A DNA stretch of 6,727 bases from Salinibacterium sp. (GTDB lineage: Bacteria; Actinomycetota; Actinomycetes; Actinomycetales; Microbacteriaceae). The position numbers were made by a program, and so were the translations under genes. Shown in pieces: positions 5,465 through 6,727 of this stretch (its first letter is position 1; each line of letters opens with the position of its first letter). The stretch is taken from the NCBI GenBank assembly GCA_025352485.1, contig JANXTJ010000239.1:1-6727 (forward strand). The letters are read 5' to 3'. The notes below the pieces were generated by a model. That model was not told where the DNA came from and searched no databases. It saw nothing but the letters and a program-made list of their open reading frames with translations.

Positions 5465-6361
5465 TCAGGCGGCGTTCACCCGCAGGGTCGTGAGCAGCGC
5501 GCGCACGCGCGCCTCGATGTCGTCTCGGATGTCGCGGACCCGGGCGATCGGTAGCCCTACTGGGTCCGCAAGATCCCAGTCGAGGTATTGCTTGCCTGGG
5601 TACACGGGGCAGGCGTCTCCGCAGCCCATGGTGATCACGACATCCGCGGCCCGCACCACCTCGTCGGTGAGCGGCTTGGGGAACTCGCCGCCGATCGGCA
5701 CGCCAATCTCATCGAGCGCGGTCACGATCACCGATCGCACTGCACGGGCCGGTTGCGACCCGGCCGTGCGAACCCTGACCGCGTCGCCGGCAAGATGTCG
5801 GAGGATGCCCGCCGCCATCTGAGAGCGACCCGCGTTCTGCACGCACACGAACAACACCTCGGGGATGTGATCGTGACCGCCCGACTCCACCTTGGCGAGT
5901 GCAGAAAGCCGATCCGCAGCAAAACGGGAGGCAAGAGACGGCAGGTACCGGGTTACCTTCGCATTCTCGGCAAGGAGCGCATAACTTTCCTGCACGTAGC
6001 GCTCCACAGTCTCTGGCGCGAAAACGCCAGCGAACCTGCCCGAAAGATCTGCCACGATTCGCCCGAGAACCCCCTCAGCTAATGCTGTTGCGTGAGAACC
6101 GTTGAGCACTTCCGCCACGCGGTCAACCTGCTCTGCCTGAATCGAGTACCACACCAGCCGCCCGTCCGGGTGGCGTTCGAGCAGGCCGACATCAACCAGC
6201 GCCTTGAGGTGATGACTCACTGTCGGCTGGCGTAGCTGCAACTCGCCCGCAAGATCCGAGACGGAACGCCGGCCCTCGGCGCTCTCCATGATCAGGCCCA
6301 GGATGCGCGCCCGCGTCGGATCAGCGAGAAGCTTCAACTCCAGCGAGGTGTCCGTATTCAT
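5465..6361 (-). CDS. ArsR repressor - helical linker - ArsC arsenate reductase fusion
   Basis: A 298-residue fusion in one open frame. Residues 1-90 are an ArsR/SmtB winged helix: LLADPTRARIL (11-21), recognition helix near QPTVSHHLKAL (45-55), wing HPDGRLVWYSI (64-74). Residues about 92-160 form a helical domain (ERYVQESYALLAENAKVTRYLPSL, then SRFAADRLSALAK) like the small domain seen ahead of some actinobacterial phosphatase-like ArsC proteins. Residues 168-298 are ArsC, with loop C173-VQNAG-R179-S180, MGCGDACP (C247, C251) and D266-P. The first cysteine in the whole protein is C173, so the ArsR part has no thiol for arsenite. The ATG lies inside an operator and has no ribosome site, which points to a leaderless, autoregulated transcript. 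The ArsC part is intact and presumably active, but it has Gln where the stand-alone enzyme has His in the loop. Confidence 0.9.
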   Translation of the reverse strand: MNTDTSLELKLLADPTRARILGLIMESAEGRRSVSDLAGELQLRQPTVSHHLKALVDVGLLERHPDGRLVWYSIQAEQVDRVAEVLNGSHATALAEGVLGRIVADLSGRFAGVFAPETVERYVQESYALLAENAKVTRYLPSLASRFAADRLSALAKVESGGHDHIPEVLFVCVQNAGRSQMAAGILRHLAGDAVRVRTAGSQPARAVRSVIVTALDEIGVPIGGEFPKPLTDEVVRAADVVITMGCGDACPVYPGKQYLDWDLADPVGLPIARVRDIRDDIEARVRALLTTLRVNAA

Positions 6362-6380
6362 AGATGGGAGTCTATGGGTT
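6359..6380 (-). promoter_or_regulatory. ArsR operator 2, over the start codon of the fusion gene
   Basis: On the forward strand CATAGAT-GGGA-GTCTATG (6359-6376) with GGTT after it, or AACCCATAGAC-N4-ATCTATG on the minus strand. It shares its first 11 bases and last six with operator 1, at the same spacing. The ATG of the fusion is the last three bases of the site. A possible -10, TAGACT (6374-6369 on the minus strand), would put the transcription start at or next to the ATG; no clear -35 is seen. Confidence 0.75.
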
Positions 6381-6395
6381 GCCTCAGAACCGGCC

Positions 6396-6727
6396 TCAGA
6401 GGGCTCCAGTTTCGACCGAAGAGAGTCGTTCGACCTCGCTCACAATCGGCGGCAGCACCTTCTTCATGTATGGCGCCCAGAACAGCCTGATGATCGCACC
6501 GACGATCAGACCGGCGCCGGGCAGGGGGAAGAAGGTATACGTCCAACTGATCAGCGTTCCGCCCGCGACCCGCTCGAAGCGCCACTCGGCTCTCGCGCTC
6601 CTGACCAGCTTTCCGAACAACTTCTGGAAGTCTGACAATTCGTAGGCGAAGTAGGTGGGGGACGCGGCATCCGTGATGGTCTCGATGACATGACCGCCAT
6701 CCGACAGCGACAGCATGCGGGTGCGAC
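6396..6727 (-). CDS. SRPBCC-fold (polyketide cyclase/START-like) protein, C-terminal part
   Basis: The frame enters from the right edge without a stop (RTR before MLSLSDGGHV) and ends at 6396. The visible 109 residues show the second half of an SRPBCC lipid- or ligand-binding fold: LSDGGHVIETITDAASPTYFAYEL, then AEWRFERVAGGTLISWTYTFFPLPG, then a long C-terminal helix with FWAPYMKKVLPPIVSEVER. Similar actinobacterial proteins are annotated as polyketide cyclase/dehydrase or lipid-transport-like, with no fixed function. The internal ATG at 6716 is probably not the true start. The stop lies 34 bp before the fusion ATG, so the fusion gene may also receive read-through from here. No link to arsenic is visible in the sequence itself. 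Confidence 0.75.
   Translation of the reverse strand, partial: RTRMLSLSDGGHVIETITDAASPTYFAYELSDFQKLFGKLVRSARAEWRFERVAGGTLISWTYTFFPLPGAGLIVGAIIRLFWAPYMKKVLPPIVSEVERLSSVETGAL

Noticed and set aside
5465..6361. Fusion as an artefact of a sequencing frameshift joining arsR and arsC
   Set aside because: One uninterrupted frame carries the ArsR part, the linker domain and ArsC with all motifs in place, so no frameshift is needed. The linker is a proper helical domain and not a translated intergenic region.
1..6727. CRISPR array, tRNA, insertion sequence or attachment site
   Set aside because: I looked for regularly spaced repeats, cloverleaf-like segments, terminal inverted repeats and transposase or integrase motifs and saw none.

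Overview
The window reads as chromosomal DNA from a high-GC actinobacterium, most likely of the Microbacteriaceae type. Supporting signs are GC-rich codon use, GTG/TTG starts, a start without a Shine-Dalgarno sequence, and families typical of the phylum: a TIGR03086/mycothiol-type DinB-like protein, a stand-alone FBP-domain protein, a HemK-like methyltransferase of about 510 residues, and arsenate reductases of the mycothiol-linked type. No tRNA, rRNA, CRISPR, transposase or integrase is visible.

Left part (1-3464): the 5' end of an exported protein leaves the window on the minus strand. It is followed by a small VanZ-like membrane protein (minus) and, divergent from it, a DinB-like/maleylpyruvate-isomerase-fold protein (plus). 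That gene meets a large class I SAM-dependent methyltransferase (minus) tail to tail with one base between them. A VOC-fold (glyoxalase-like) gene lies directly upstream of the methyltransferase on the same strand. These look like ordinary housekeeping or accessory genes.

Middle (3465-4209): an FBP-domain zinc protein, related to the C-terminal domain of the FusB/EF-G-binding proteins, runs on the plus strand from a GTG start that may be leaderless. It converges on the arsenic cluster. The gap between them holds two stem-loops that may stop transcription from both sides.

Right part (4197-6361, minus strand) is a compact arsenic-detoxification cluster, and the most interesting part of the window. 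In transcription order it has (i) a 298-residue fusion of an ArsR/SmtB repressor, a helical linker domain and an ArsC arsenate reductase, (ii) a stand-alone ArsC, and (iii) an aquaglyceroporin of the AqpS/GlpF type. No ArsB or Acr3 efflux pump is present. This suggests arsenate is reduced inside the cell and arsenite leaves through the channel. Two near-identical operators (AACCCATAGAC-N4-RTCTATG read on the minus strand) lie over the start codon of the fusion and in front of the stand-alone arsC, so the fusion very probably represses both itself and arsC-aqp. The ArsR part of the fusion has no cysteine at all, so it cannot sense As(III) through a thiol site of its own. An SRPBCC-fold gene enters from the right edge just upstream.
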